Positions 1-10,454 of a DNA stretch of 64,000 nt are shown in pieces (within the stretch, counting starts at the first letter, position 1; each line of letters begins with the position of its first letter). The stretch lies in NCBI GenBank assembly GCA_021234155.1, contig JAJEKV010000047.1, positions 7,988,065 to 8,052,064 on the forward strand, written 5' to 3'. The notes under the pieces were generated by a model. The model made no database searches and was not told the DNA's origin. It saw only the letters and a list, made by a program, of their open reading frames with translations. The position numbers and the translations under genes were made by a program. The stretch is from Isoetes taiwanensis. Its lineage: Eukaryota; Streptophyta; Lycopodiopsida; Isoetales; Isoetaceae.

Positions 1-107
1 TAGCAAGAATCAAATCAAAGCAAGCTGGGCACACCAAATATCCAACCTGCATGCCATTGGAATCGTTTTTCCAGAACACATAATAAACATTCACATGCGA
101 TTTTTCC

Positions 108-182
108 AGGAAGCTTGCCATCTGCTATCGTAAAGCTTTATAAATTCTTAAGGAAGCTTGCCATTTGCTATCTTAAGGCTCT
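108..182. repeat. short imperfect direct duplication
   Basis: The phrase aggaagcttgccatctgcta recurs about 40 bp later with one change (ccatttgcta), followed both times by related taaag/taagg sequence. It is a local duplication with no gene attached. Confidence 0.5.
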
Positions 183-262
183 TAAGAAACCTAACGGAGA
201 AAAGGATTGCACCTACGACTCTAGTTTCGGATAGACGAAAAACGAAAATGGCAGACGACAGA

Positions 263-700
263 CTACTTTTCTTCTGGGCAAGACGACGTGCCTTCAAATC
301 TTCTGGCATAGTTCAAATCTGCCAGAATACAATGTTGGATTTGAACTCTGCTAACATTGTAAGAATGCAAAATTAACGTGCCTTCAAAACATGATAGGGC
401 TTTGAACATCGTACTATTTTCAGGGTCGTGAAGCTTATCCTGAAAACCTAAATCTTCCACTTTTTCCACTGCTGTAAGGCTTGATTTTATTGCTTGGATA
501 TTCCGACTCAACATTTTAGAGGAGTACACAAAGTAGCTCATGGCTTGAAGTTCTTGAGCCATGTCTGCTACTACATTCCTTAAATGAGAGACAGAGGAGA
601 ATAAGCACAAGATCATTGACCAGATAGGGAGAAGATGGAGGCCATACCGGAAACAGCGCGCAACAATGTAAGAAAAGGGTTTAAGGTAGAGCCGTACCAA
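263..700 (-). other. coding-like stretch, unassigned
   Basis: This minus-strand frame stays open for 145 codons. The part at about 380-590 reads like real protein: it is helical and polar, with segments such as VVADMAQELQAMSYF and SSLTAVEKVEDLGFQD, suggesting a short coiled coil. On the minus strand an AG precedes the segment near 585 and a CAG follows near 430, so it could be an internal exon or exon remnant. The flanks become hydrophobic and less protein-like. I do not recognise the family. A chance open frame is possible. Confidence 0.25.
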
Positions 701-1054
701 AACTAAAAAGCTGAGGGAAAGCTATGCCAAAGGACAAGGAAAGAGCGTCGCATGAAGCATAGCAGGCTACCCTATGGTATCTCCGTGTAAAATTTGGGAC
801 ACTTTCTAATTTCGCTCACCGTTGATGCATAAAATAAATATCTGACGGCCAAAAATATGTCCAACTTAGATTTTACTGAGGTGGAGGTGCTACGTGGATA
901 GGCTAGAATTTCAAGAATGGTTGTAGACTTGGTTAGGCCGGTGTGCTAAAAAAAAAAAAAATCAAGGAAAAAAAATTTGGCGTAAAAAATGTATTTTTCT
1001 TGCTAAAGGGCTTGTTAAGCGATGAGAGATCATTATCTTGCCATACGGTATAAA

Positions 1055-1088
1055 AATTGTCTCTCGCGCTATACGGAGAGAGACAATT
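1055..1088. repeat. perfect 11-bp inverted repeat (hairpin)
   Basis: AATTGTCTCTC at 1055-1065 is mirrored exactly by GAGAGACAATT at 1078-1088, with a 12-nt loop. The surrounding DNA is AT-rich and has no gene. It could be a MITE remnant or a chance hairpin. No longer terminal repeats were seen. Confidence 0.6.
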
Positions 1089-1477
1089 TGTTTTCTGATC
1101 ATGTGGCCAACTGGGGGGAGGGAGGGAGGGAGAAATGACTATTCAATATACTATTTCGGCTCAAAAAGGTTGAAGATTACAATCAATATATATGCAATAT
1201 TATCAGTGTAGATTACGTACGCGTAAGGTATGATGTAAGGTACTTGTATATTGTACCAGGACGTACAATACATACTTATTCACTTTGTGCAAAAAATAAG
1301 AAAAAATAATTGCCTGTTGTTTTAACATACATGTATGGTACATACACACATGTACTATATGTAGCAAAATAACAGGGGGTTCTAGGGGGATTTGATATGG
1401 ATGAATAAAATAAGAATTCCTGAAACCATAGACCATATATTGGTTAAAGTATATTGGGGTATATTGGTTAAAGTAGT

Positions 1478-1812
1478 TGTTGGGGTAGTCACCACTCACC
1501 ACACTCACCACACTCACCACTATTGAGGTGGTATAGGAGATTATATACCGTATATGGAGGGATATACGCACATGCACGCGTGCAGGATATTTGCACGTAT
1601 GCATTGTGGTGTGCAGGGGGGTATGATCATCACTGTATTATCTGAGCAGAGAGAGAAGAACAGAGGGACGATGTATTGGGAGAGAGTATTTTGTTTGATT
1701 TAGCTATGGAGATGATGAATCTTTGTGTTGTGCATTGCCTTGATCTGATAGATTGAGCTAGGATTGTTGGGTTTTCCATCCTTCTTGCAAGGTTAGAGTT
1801 TAGGCTCTAACA
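1478..1812 (+). repeat. 5' LTR of the gypsy element
   Basis: This is 335 bp, beginning TGTTGGGGTAGTCACC and ending GGCTCTAACA. Its first 50 bp carry a repeated CTCACCACA motif. It matches the split 3' LTR (9168-9242 plus 14102-14361) at 324 of 335 positions by direct reading. It should hold the element's promoter, but I could not place a TATA box with confidence. Confidence 0.95.
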
Positions 1813-1814
1813 AT

Positions 1815-1833
1815 TTGGCGACCACGGTGCTCG
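1815..1833 (+). other. probable primer binding site
   Basis: Three bases after the 5' LTR comes tggcgaccacggtgctcg, which starts with the TGG expected opposite the CCA end of a primer tRNA. The position fits a gypsy minus-strand priming site. I cannot say which tRNA is used. Confidence 0.6.
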
Positions 1834-2199
1834 ATAGACCATTGATCGGCAAGAATTTCCATTGAAAAAGGAGTTGTTACTATTGGTATTGGTGATCGTC
1901 GGTAAAGAACGACACCATTGAGAAATGAGCAATTTCTTGTGTGAAGGGAATTTTGCCGTAATTGATTTGTGCGGTACAATTTGACAAAGGGAGCATAGTT
2001 TTATGCCCAAGGGAAGTAAGAAGGATATCCCACCATTCAATTTCATTTTCAGATTTGGGAGCAGACCTGGGGTCTAATTCTCAGATCCAGGAGATTTTGA
2101 TTCCATTTACCGATCTAGAGGGTAATCCAATTTCGTTTTTCAAATTGAAGGGAGATTCAATTTCGTTTTTCCAATTTCAAGAAACCCAAGAAGAGGCAG

Positions 2200-3330
2200 A
2201 GATGGCTGTATTACCACCTATGGTATAGGGTTTTCAGACAATGGGGATTCCAAAGTTTGATGATCTGGTGGATCGGGATCCTTTGAAGCATATTGTGAAG
2301 TTTGAGAGGTATTGCCAGCAATGTAAGTTACCGGCTACTGATTATTTGTTGTGGTTTCATAGTTCTTTGCAAGATTTAGTAGAGGAATGGGCACAAACGC
2401 AGCCAGATACCATGACATATCAGGAATTAAAGGAAGCTTTCATTGCTAATTATCAAGAAGTTCATGGTAAGGATAAGACTATGGAAAGGTGGACCAATTT
2501 CACACAAAAGGAAGATGAATCAATTAGAGAGTATAATCAGAGGTATATTGCGGTTCTCAAAGACGTGGTTCATTGAAAGATTGCAAGGAGTGATGAAATG
2601 GATATTCAATGGTATGTGAAGGGGGGAACGAAAGCATGCTCATAAGGTGAAGGCCAAACAGACCTACAACATTACTAGAGGCACAAAATTATGCTCTCAA
2701 GGCTGAAGATAAGTTGGGATACATTCATGAAGTTGCTTGCTCCGAGCATAAAAGCAGAGGATATTGCAGCCAAGATTTCTAAGCTTACAATTGGTGAGAA
2801 GCTAAGGGAGGTGCGGTTTATTACTTGTGAGTATTGTGTGTCTATTGACATTCCGATACTACATGTAGATTGCTGAAATTCTACTCAAGATGCCAAATAA
2901 AGGGCCATAATGATCAAGAATGTGGGGAGAAGAGATTCTTTGAGAGGGCCAATCCGTATTTGTTTTTTGTTATGCAACCAAACCACCTATTCCTATTCAA
3001 CCAATGCATAAAGACCTATCATACCACAAGTTCCAATGATGCCACAAGCTCCAATTGCTCAACAAGCTCAATGAGTTCCACACAAATGGTGCGACCAAAA
3101 CAGGGGATGGTATCCAAGTAAGGCTCATTTGTATTGCAAGTTATGTGATAAATTTAAGCATGATGAGAGTACTTTGTTGGAAAATTCATGGGATATCGAA
3201 TGGGCAACCAACAAGTATCCACCAAGGCAAAGAAGTGTTTGAATCAAGACCTCTTCCTAATAATGATGTTCGCATTCAAGATGCAAAGTACATTGATAAT
3301 CCTCAAGTTAAGGCTCTTATTGAGGAGCTT
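2200..3330 (+). pseudogene. gag remnant of the gypsy element
   Basis: The frame 2241-2576 encodes a retrotransposon gag domain: it opens MGIPKFDDLVDRDPL, has FERYCQQCKLP, then a WAQTQPDTMTYQELKEAF segment and ESIREYNQRY near its end, typical of plant gypsy capsid. The frame breaks just after 2576 and continues in pieces (2691-2876, 2870-3121). Two degraded CCHC zinc knuckles are visible: SRCQIKGHNDQEC near 2890 and CKLCDKFKHDEST near 3138, the latter lacking its last cysteine. The gag is therefore non-functional. An upstream ATG at 2202 is also possible, but its frame stops at 2228. Confidence 0.85.
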
Positions 3331-4319
3331 AAGAAACAAGAGAAGGCAAAATCAGTAGTAAATTGTGGATTTGTTGAGGTGGACAGTGACCCATTTCAGC
3401 AAGAAGAAGAGATTGGAGAAGTAAATGCGGTTACAAGATCACAAAAGGTGGTGCAAGAACCAAGAGTAGTGCCAATTGCGGAGAAGACTAAGACCTCTTT
3501 TCCAAAGGCTTTGAAGGGACAAGCTTTGAAGGTATCAGCACCTAAGAAGGTGCAATTCAATGTGTTGCCCACAGAACAGTTTCAGTCTATAGCAGAAAAT
3601 CAGCCCATAGTGAAGTCTTCTATGGTGGATGAGGAAATTCAAAATGAAGATGATGTGATCAGCCAAGTTTTAGCCACTAAAGTTACACTTACTCTTGAGC
3701 AATTGATGCATTATTCTTCAAATTTGTTGCAAGAGTTAGGGGGAAGAACAAAATCAGAAATTTCAGTCCAACAAATCATCTCAAATGATACCAATAAGAG
3801 TAGAATGGAGCCACCAGCCCGGCAATCCAAGGATCCAGGGCCATTTCTTTGTGATGTGAGTATCAATGGATATTTAATCAAAGATGCCAACATAGATACC
3901 GGAAGCGGAGTGAATGTAATGCCTTATCATATAATGCTTCAAGTTGGATTGAAAATGATGGAACCGACAACTATGATGCTCAAAGCATTCAATCAAATGA
4001 AGGTGCAGCCTATGGGAGTCATAAGAAATGTCTTATGCAAGGTTTATGAGGTGGAAGCAATCTTGGATTTCATGGTTTTGAAATTTCCAGAGAGTGTGCA
4101 TGCTAAAACTTATACTTTGTTGCTGAGTCGTACATGGTTAGATGACATACAAGCTGAGACTTCATGGAGGAAGCATGAAATGAACATCTTTCAAGGGGAA
4201 CACAAGGTTACTATAGATCATCCTCTGAAATCAGCAAAAGGTACCTTGCAGTCCTTCTTTGAACAGCCCGCAGTTAGAAATCAGCAAAGAGGATGCTATG
4301 GTGTCAGGGCAACAAGGTC
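3331..4319 (+). pseudogene. protease region of the gypsy polyprotein, cut by CACTA
   Basis: The open frame 3055-4368 carries an aspartic protease domain. The catalytic motif DTGSG lies at about 3895-3909 in the context NIDTGSGVNVMP, followed by a retropepsin-like hydrophobic region to about 4150. Upstream is a charged linker (about 3280-3780). The frame runs into the CACTA element at 4320, so its native end is lost. The extra RNase H frame resumes after 5075 in a different phase, so an indel exists besides the insertion. Confidence 0.85.
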
Positions 4320-5075
4320 CACTACTAGAGGATGGGCTGTTTGCGACGTCAGTTTGCGACGTATATGAAACTTCCACGTCGCAAAAATCGCGTACGTTCC
4401 CATGATGTCGCACAAAATTTAAACGACGTCGCAGATAGAACGTCCCACGTCGCAGTTGGAACGTCTGGTCAAACGTCGCAATGGAAAAAATCGAGTACGT
4501 TCCTAAGACGTTTCACAAAATTCAAACGACGTCGCAGGTAGAACGTCAGACGTCACAGTTGGAACGTCTGGCCAGACGTCGCAATTGCCTACTACGTGCC
4601 ACGTCGCACTAACGACGTATCACGTCGCAAGTGCAACGGTCATTACAACGTGGAACGTCACAACTGCAACGTCTCATTGCGACTTTAAGAATAAACACAA
4701 AATAAATACAAATATAAGTTATTGAGGTGTTGGTAAGGCCTCAAGTTTGTTAGCTAAAGGTTAGGGGTTCAAGTCCACGAAAAAACATTTTGGACGCACA
4801 TATATGTACGTCTTAGCAACATATGAGCGACGTCTGTAAAACGTATAAGGACATATTTTGTACGTATTTGGGACGTCCATGACGTCGCTAATACATTGCA
4901 CATGCGACGTCACGTCGCACATGCGACGTGACGTCGCGTTGCGACGAATCCACAGCGACGTCATTTGCGACGAGCGGGAAACATTATTAAAGCGTGTGCA
5001 TGCGACGTTTGATGTCCTCGTTACGTCGCAAAGACGTCGCAAATGACGTCGCAAACTGCCTATTCTGTAGTAGTG
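4320..5075. mobile_element. non-autonomous CACTA element, 756 bp
   Basis: The left end reads CACTACTAGAGGATGGGC. The reverse complement of the right end reads CACTACTACAGAATAGGC. The match continues through TTTGCGACGTC for about 42 bp. The 3-bp target duplication GTC is at 4317-4319 and 5076-5078. The interior is packed with GCGACGTC/GACGTCGC motifs in both orientations (more than 25 ACGT cores), as expected for subterminal transposase-binding repeats. It carries no transposase; open frames here are by-products of the repeats. It must depend on an autonomous En/Spm-type partner elsewhere. It disrupts the gypsy polyprotein. Confidence 0.95.
4723..4778 (+). other. tRNA-like segment inside the CACTA element
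   Basis: The stretch contains gttggtaaggcctcaag and then ggttaggggttcaagtcc, resembling the D-loop/A-box and the T-loop/B-box (GGTTCAAGTCC) of a tRNA gene or tRNA-derived SINE. It lacks clear acceptor-stem pairing, so it is not called as a functional tRNA. Confidence 0.35.
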
Positions 5076-5815
5076 GTCTTAGTTGTTTTCATGTCTTGGA
5101 AGTGGGTGACAGGGAAGATAAGACTTTGTACAAGTGGTTAAAAGGTACCCAAATTTTAGAAATATGTCATTTACAGCAGCAAGTTGCAGATAAGTATATC
5201 CAAAGACTTGAAAGTATTGGTGAAGAGGAGTTACAAGAAACTCTTGTGAACATGCAGGAAGAGTCTATTCAAAGACCCATTGGTGAAACTTTATTTCAGC
5301 AAGGTATTGATCAAGATCAAGTAGAGATGTTGATTTTGACATCAAGCATAGATGGGGTAAACAACAATCAGCCCACTATACAAGGACAAATGTATTTTGA
5401 TGGTGCATTTTCTAAACTCAAGAGTTATGGAGGTGTAGGAGTATTTCTGATATATGGGCATAAGAAGAAGATTGTGACATTGAGTATGCCATGCAATGCA
5501 AGCAGTAATAATGAGGCTGAATATCATGCACTTATTCAAGGGATGACTTTGGCAAAGAAGAAGCATGTTGATTGTTTGACTATTTTTGGAGATTCTTTGT
5601 TGGTGTGTCAACAACTTGTGGATCAATTTCAGGTCTTAAGTGCTAATTTGAGAGCCTTACATCAACAAGCCCTGGATTTGAAGTCCTATTTTTAGCAGTG
5701 CATTGTGGTACATGTTCCAAGAGAACAAAACAGTGTGACGGATGCTTTAGCACAATCGGCAATGGTGCAAGCAGCTTGGTGGCATGCGCACATTCTGAAG
5801 GATGAGGTAAATCAT
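5076..5815 (+). pseudogene. extra (archaeal-type) RNase H of the gypsy element
   Basis: This region encodes a second RNase H of the kind found in plant Tat retrotransposons. Visible catalytic acids are the Asp of MYFDGA (about 5391), the Glu of NNEAEYHALI (about 5511), the Asp of FGDSLLV (about 5588), and the Asp of SVTDALAQSA (about 5740). A stop at 5693-5695 sits between the third and fourth. What is odd is the place: it lies between protease and reverse transcriptase, whereas in the Tat elements I know it follows the RT-RNase H unit. The domain call is firm; the significance of the order is inference. Confidence 0.85.
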
Positions 5816-5819
5816 ATCA

Positions 5820-6018
5820 GTCCATGTTCATCACAGTCACCACATTCACCACAGTCTGTACCTGCACCATATTCACTACCGTCACCACATTCACCACATT
5901 CATCACTGTCATCACATTCACCACATTCACCACAGTCACCACATTCCTCATTGTCACCACATTCACCACATTCCTCATTGTCACCACAGTCACCACATTC
6001 ATTACAGCCACCACATTT
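5820..6018 (+). repeat. coding minisatellite, Ser-Pro-His repeats
   Basis: Imperfect 9- to 18-bp units based on tcaccacattcaccacag are repeated across about 200 bp. In the polyprotein frame they read as SPHSPHSSLS-type repeats, forming a linker between the extra RNase H and the RT. The antisense frames give cysteine-rich or valine-rich artefacts. A related CTCACCACA array opens both LTRs of the same element. Confidence 0.85.
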
Positions 6019-6058
6019 AGTCAAGAACATCAATATTTCTCAAGGAAATTAAGAAGAA

Positions 6059-6781
6059 TTGGTTACTATTGGAGGCGATCTTACTCAAGAGGAGGAACGT
6101 GATTTGATATCTTTGTTAAGAGAATTCAGGGATGTTTTGGCAAGAAATTACAAAGAATTGAAAGGCATTCCACCAGAGGTTGTGGTTCATACCATTGATT
6201 TGAAACAAGGATCAAAACCAGTCCAACGAGCTCAAAGGAGAATGAGTCCAGCCATAGAGGAGCAAGTAAAGGCTGAAGTCATGAAGCTTTTGGAGGCGGG
6301 ATTTATTGTACCAGTGCCAAATTCAGATTGGATCAGTTCTATTGTACCTGTGAGAAAGCCAAATAACTCAATCCGAATATGCATTGATTACAGGGATCTC
6401 AACAAAGCTACAAAAAGAGATCATTTTCCTACACCATTCCTAGACACCTTGTTGGATATTGTTGCAGGAAATCAGGCCTATTCTTTCTTGGATGGTTACT
6501 CAGGATATAATCAGATCCAAATCTATCCACCACATCAAGCAATGACGGCTTTTCGAACACCTTTTGGCATCTATGCTTATAAGGTATTACCTTTTATAGA
6601 TGACTTAACAACGTTCTCGATTCCAAGAAGGGATCACTTGGATCATCTCAGAAAAGTTCTTGAAAGATGCCGATTGTATGGCATAAGTTTGAATCCTGCT
6701 AAGTGTATTTTCTTCACTAGAGGAGGAAAACTATTGGGCAATTATGTTTCAGAAAAAAGGTTTACAAGTGAATCATGGTAA
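6059..6781 (+). pseudogene. reverse transcriptase with in-frame deletion
   Basis: The frame begins with the linker leading to VQRAQRRMSPAIEEQVKAE and contains the core RT blocks RICIDYRDLNKAT, HFPTPFLDTLLD and SFLDGYSGYNQI (first catalytic Asp, about 6493). At about 6590 the conserved VLPF is joined directly to IDDLTTFS: roughly 30 residues between the fingers/palm block and the Y-x-DD motif are missing in frame, and the tyrosine of the YxDD box is gone. The thumb-like LNPAKCIFF block follows. The frame is lost after about 6770 by a frameshift. This RT cannot be active. Confidence 0.9.
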
Positions 6782-6879
6782 GATTGCAGCCTTGGAGAAG
6801 GTCAAACCACCTATACAAATGTATCCCAAGTGAGAAGCTTATATGGCCAACTCAGTTTTAGTAGGAGGTATTTGCACAA

Positions 6880-7341
6880 TTTGCTAAAATAACCCAGCCA
6901 CTTGTGGATTGTATGAAGCAAGGGCAGAATTTTAGATGGAAGGAGGACGCTCAAGAAGCATTTGAATGGTGCCTTGGACAATTGAAAGAGAGAACTTTGT
7001 TGATTCCTCCAAGAATGAGTGAGCCATTTCATTTATTCTTTACAGTTTGGGAGCAAGCTTTAGCTGTCACACTATGTCAGAAAAATCAGCAAAAGCATTA
7101 TGATGTGAATTACTATGCTAGCCGGTTGTTAACTCCACAAGAGCAGAAATGGACTCATGTGGAGCATCTTAGGTTGCCATTGAAGTGGGCCTTGAATATT
7201 TTTAAACATTATCTTCTTCCTTCACAGTGGAATTCAGCAAATGTACAATATGTTTACATTCATATGGATGTGAACCTATTGCCATGCATTTACAACAAGA
7301 CTGTCCAAGATGGGCTCTTATCATACAAGAATTTGAGTTGA
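6880..7341 (+). pseudogene. RNase H (native copy) of the gypsy element
   Basis: Blocks FRWKEDAQEAFEWCLGQLK, PFHLFFTVWEQALAVTLCQ, YYASRLLTPQEQKWTHVEH and KHYLLPSQW match the connection and RNase H domain that follows gypsy RT. The first catalytic Asp expected in the F-x-L-F-x-D position is replaced (FFTVWE), so the nuclease is degenerate. The frame shifts near 7230-7330, where the downstream RWALIIQEFELKYVK segment continues in the integrase frame. Confidence 0.8.
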
Positions 7342-8750
7342 AGTATGTTAAGATGGCTCAAGGAGCTCATAATCCAAGTGCCTATTTGAGTAGTGGTGCT
7401 GAAATAGAAGAGGAAACAGACCAGCAAGTAGCATTTCAGGATAATGGAGTATTACAAAGGTTCATTGGGACTGTGGATCTTTGGTATGCTAATATATACA
7501 GGTATTTACAAGATCAGACTTATCCTTCATCATTTTCAAAGCAACAAAAGCATGCTCTTAGAGTACAAGCAGCTGGTTATGTGGTGCATGAAGCTATTCG
7601 TTATAAGAGGACTATGGAAGGTCTCTTATTACGGTGTGTTGCTGGTCAGCAAACTCATGATTTGCTGCAGCAAGCACATGATTGTCAGGGACATTTTGCA
7701 GCCAGAACCACAGCTAGGAAGATCCTTCATTGGGGATATTATTGGCCAACTCTTTACAAGGATACTAGAGACTTTGTTAGCAAATGTGAGAAGTGTCAAA
7801 GGCATAAACAATTAACAGGCCACAATAATATGCCATTCCATCCTATTTTGAGCGTTGGTCCGTTTTATATGTGGGGATTGGATTACATTGGGCCTATCAA
7901 TCCTCCATCTTCTAAAGGTCATAAGTATATCTTGGCAGCCACTTGTATGTTTACAAAGTGGGTAGAAGCAATTTCAGCGAAGCATGCTACAGAAAGTACC
8001 ACAGTAAGCTTTCTTTATCACAATTTGATTTCTCGGTTTGGTGTTCCAACCATTCTTTTGTCTGATAAAGGAACTCATTTCATGGGGAAAGTAGTAGCTC
8101 AGTTAACAGAAAAGATTGGGGTTCACCATGTGCAAGCTTCTGCTTATTATCCACAGGGAAATGGGCAAGCTGAGTCTACTAACAAAATTCTGAAAGCTAA
8201 CTTGGCCAAAACAGTGAAGGATAATCAAAGAAATTGGCATGAAGCCTTGACAGGTGCCTTATGGAGTTTCAGGTGTACTTACAAGTTGGCTATAGGATTT
8301 ACACCATTTGAATTGATTTATGGAGTGCAAGCTGTGATGCCTATTCATTTGGACATTCCTTTGTGCTCATTTGTGGAGCTACTTTATTATGAGAATTTAG
8401 GAGAAGTTCCAACTCCAAATCAAGTGCATAATAGGATGGATGATTTGTTGCAATTGCAAGAGATGGGACAAGAAGCAGCAGACTTCAATATGAGGCATAA
8501 GCAGAAAGTAAAGCTTATCAAAGGCAGGTTACAGGTTGTCAATCCATTTGAGGAAGGCCAATAGATGTTGTGCAGGACCACTAAGCAGCATCTTTCTAAA
8601 TTTCAAAGCCCATGGGAAGGCCCATTTCTGATTGATAAAGAGGTACCAGGTGGGGCTTTCTACTTGATGACTCCAGAAGGGGAATTGTTGCCTAATCCCA
8701 GAAATGGGAAGGATCTCAAACCTTATTTTGAAAGAGAAGTGCTTTTCTAA
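7342..8750 (+). pseudogene. integrase of the gypsy element
   Basis: The frame 7227-8564 carries the HHCC zinc-binding domain (HDCQGHF ... CEKCQRHK, about 7676-7805) and the catalytic core with GLDYIGP (Asp), LLSDKGTHF (Asp) and NGQAESTNK (Glu), about 7875-8190. The usual Asn after the second Asp is Lys here. A stop at 8562-8564 separates the core from the C-terminal part at 8565-8750, which reads WEGPFLIDKEVPGGAFYL and ends GKDLKPYFE, a Tat/Athila-type ending. It is the best preserved domain of the element. Confidence 0.9.
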
Positions 8751-9167
8751 GGGATTCAGATTTGCCATAGCTCCAATTACAGAGAATTTATGCAGAACTT
8801 TTGGGTTATAACAGGTTGTTTTTCTGTAAAAACAGCTGGTGACAGTTCCACAATACACTATCTATTCGACATCAAAAGATGTGTTTTGGCGATACGAATC
8901 CAAAGAGCTATGGTGTAGGTCAAACAGAATTCTGGAACTCAAGATATCAGCTTTCAAAGTTTGCCACAGTTACAGAGGCTCTGTTTCGTCACTTTCTTTT
9001 TGGACCAATTTGTTTTGTGCTAGTCATTTGGATTTGAGAAGGGTAATTTCCTTTCTACACATACATGTAAATGTGTCATTTGGGGACATGTCCCAAGGAC
9101 CATATTAGTATATTTTGGTGTGGGTTCTCCGCCACGGAGTGGCACATTTTCCCACTGTGGACGCCAC
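8751..9167 (+). other. 3' untranslated part of the gypsy element
   Basis: This lies between the integrase C-terminus and the 3' LTR. I see no gene and no clear polypurine tract directly before the LTR: the last bases are cccactgtggacgccac. That is unusual for a gypsy element and may reflect decay. Confidence 0.6.
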
Positions 9168-9242
9168 TGTTGGGGTGGTCACCACTCACCACACTCACCA
9201 CAGTCACCACTATTGAGGTGGTATAGGAGATTATATACCATA
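9168..9242 (+). repeat. 3' LTR of the gypsy element, first 75 bp
   Basis: This matches 1478-1552 with three substitutions and stops at the A of the A|T Helitron target site. The remaining 260 bp resume at 14102. Confidence 0.95.
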
Positions 9243-10172
9243 CTAGTTATGGTGCCCGGTGTTGCGGGGCTTTGTTACAATTTGAAAGAATGTGGTGATT
9301 TTTATATCTAACATGATGCTAAAAAGGAAGGAAGGTCTAAACGTGAGGATGGGTGTGATGGGTATTGTTGATTTGTCGTGTAATATAAATGCCAACGACG
9401 GCGTGTTTAGCATACTCCAACTTTTGATTGAGGCCCTGAGTATAAAGCACGATGTTCCTTGTATTGTGAGTTGGAAACATCAATGGTCAGTATATGGAAG
9501 AACCATTGGTCCTAATAAGTACCTTGTTCATGTATGTAAGATGATTTTCATGTAGCACAAATATAAAAGCACATCTTGGCAATATGCTTGGTTAGTCATA
9601 TTCATACATGTTGACCAATCCATATGCATGCAATGGTAAACATGGACATGGACATACATCGAGATGTAATATAATGACGCAAAGGAGATGTTTAATAGAA
9701 TAAAGAGATCTCATGACTTCCAACTCTTCCTTGTAGTAAGATAATGAGCATCTCAAATTTTGGCATCGTTTAAAAAGGTAATGTGAGGCATTTGGTTGGA
9801 TTGAGTAGATGATGTTAGACAAAATAAGACCAATGAACAACTTAAAGAACATGACAATCGATATTTGGAGGAGTAAATGTGAATTATGTCGAGATACAAA
9901 GATTTGTATATTATAATGACTCAATACCAACACCATAAATCATATTTGCAAAGTTGTGTTCCAATTGCCTTGCTTTAGGCTCAGTTGTACTGGATTTATT
10001 GTAATCATACGTTACATTAAAAATAGTAGCTTGAATGATTGTCCATGAGTATCCATACATCCGTAATTATTCAAGGCGTCTATAGATCTACTGTAAACCA
10101 AATTTCTTAAAAGCATACAATTGAAAATTCATAGGCAGTTCCCACAGCAAGAAAACGTGGAGCAATAATGTT

Positions 10173-10454
10173 TGTTGCCTAGCATTGTCACGTGTTATTG
10201 CTCAGGACATGGAGACCCATGAAGTCTTGCATTCTCTGCCAGTTGGGTCCCATTAAGACCTGCTATCATTTGGTTGTAATGATGATATTAACCTCACCTC
10301 ATAAATCTATTGTTTCTAAGCCTAATCAATGCCTTAAATCTATGGTTTGGTCAGCATGCCTGATGATGTCTGTTGCCTAGCATTGTACATGGAGACCTAT
10401 AAAGTCTTGCATTCGCTGCCAGTTGAGTCCTATTATGACATGCTATCATTTCTG
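10173..10454. repeat. imperfect direct duplication inside the Helitron
   Basis: The block starting tgttgcctagcattgt at 10173 recurs at 10371. It includes catggagacc, aagtcttgcattc and ctgctatcattt/tgctatcattt, with small indels. The copies are about 80-100 bp. Confidence 0.75.

Noticed and set aside
1203-1604. 133-codon minus-strand frame
   Set aside because: It crosses the 5' border of the gypsy LTR and includes LTR repeats, so it cannot be an independent gene.
4723-4778. Functional tRNA gene
   Set aside because: Only A-box- and B-box-like pieces are visible; no acceptor stem or clear anticodon arm could be paired.
4332-5054. Several arginine-rich open frames on both strands
   Set aside because: All are translations of the GACGTCGC repeats of the CACTA element.
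5812-6033. Minus-strand cysteine-rich frame resembling a metallothionein
   Set aside because: It is the antisense of the Ser-Pro-His minisatellite in the gypsy polyprotein; the cysteines come from the repeat, and two other frames there are open for the same reason.
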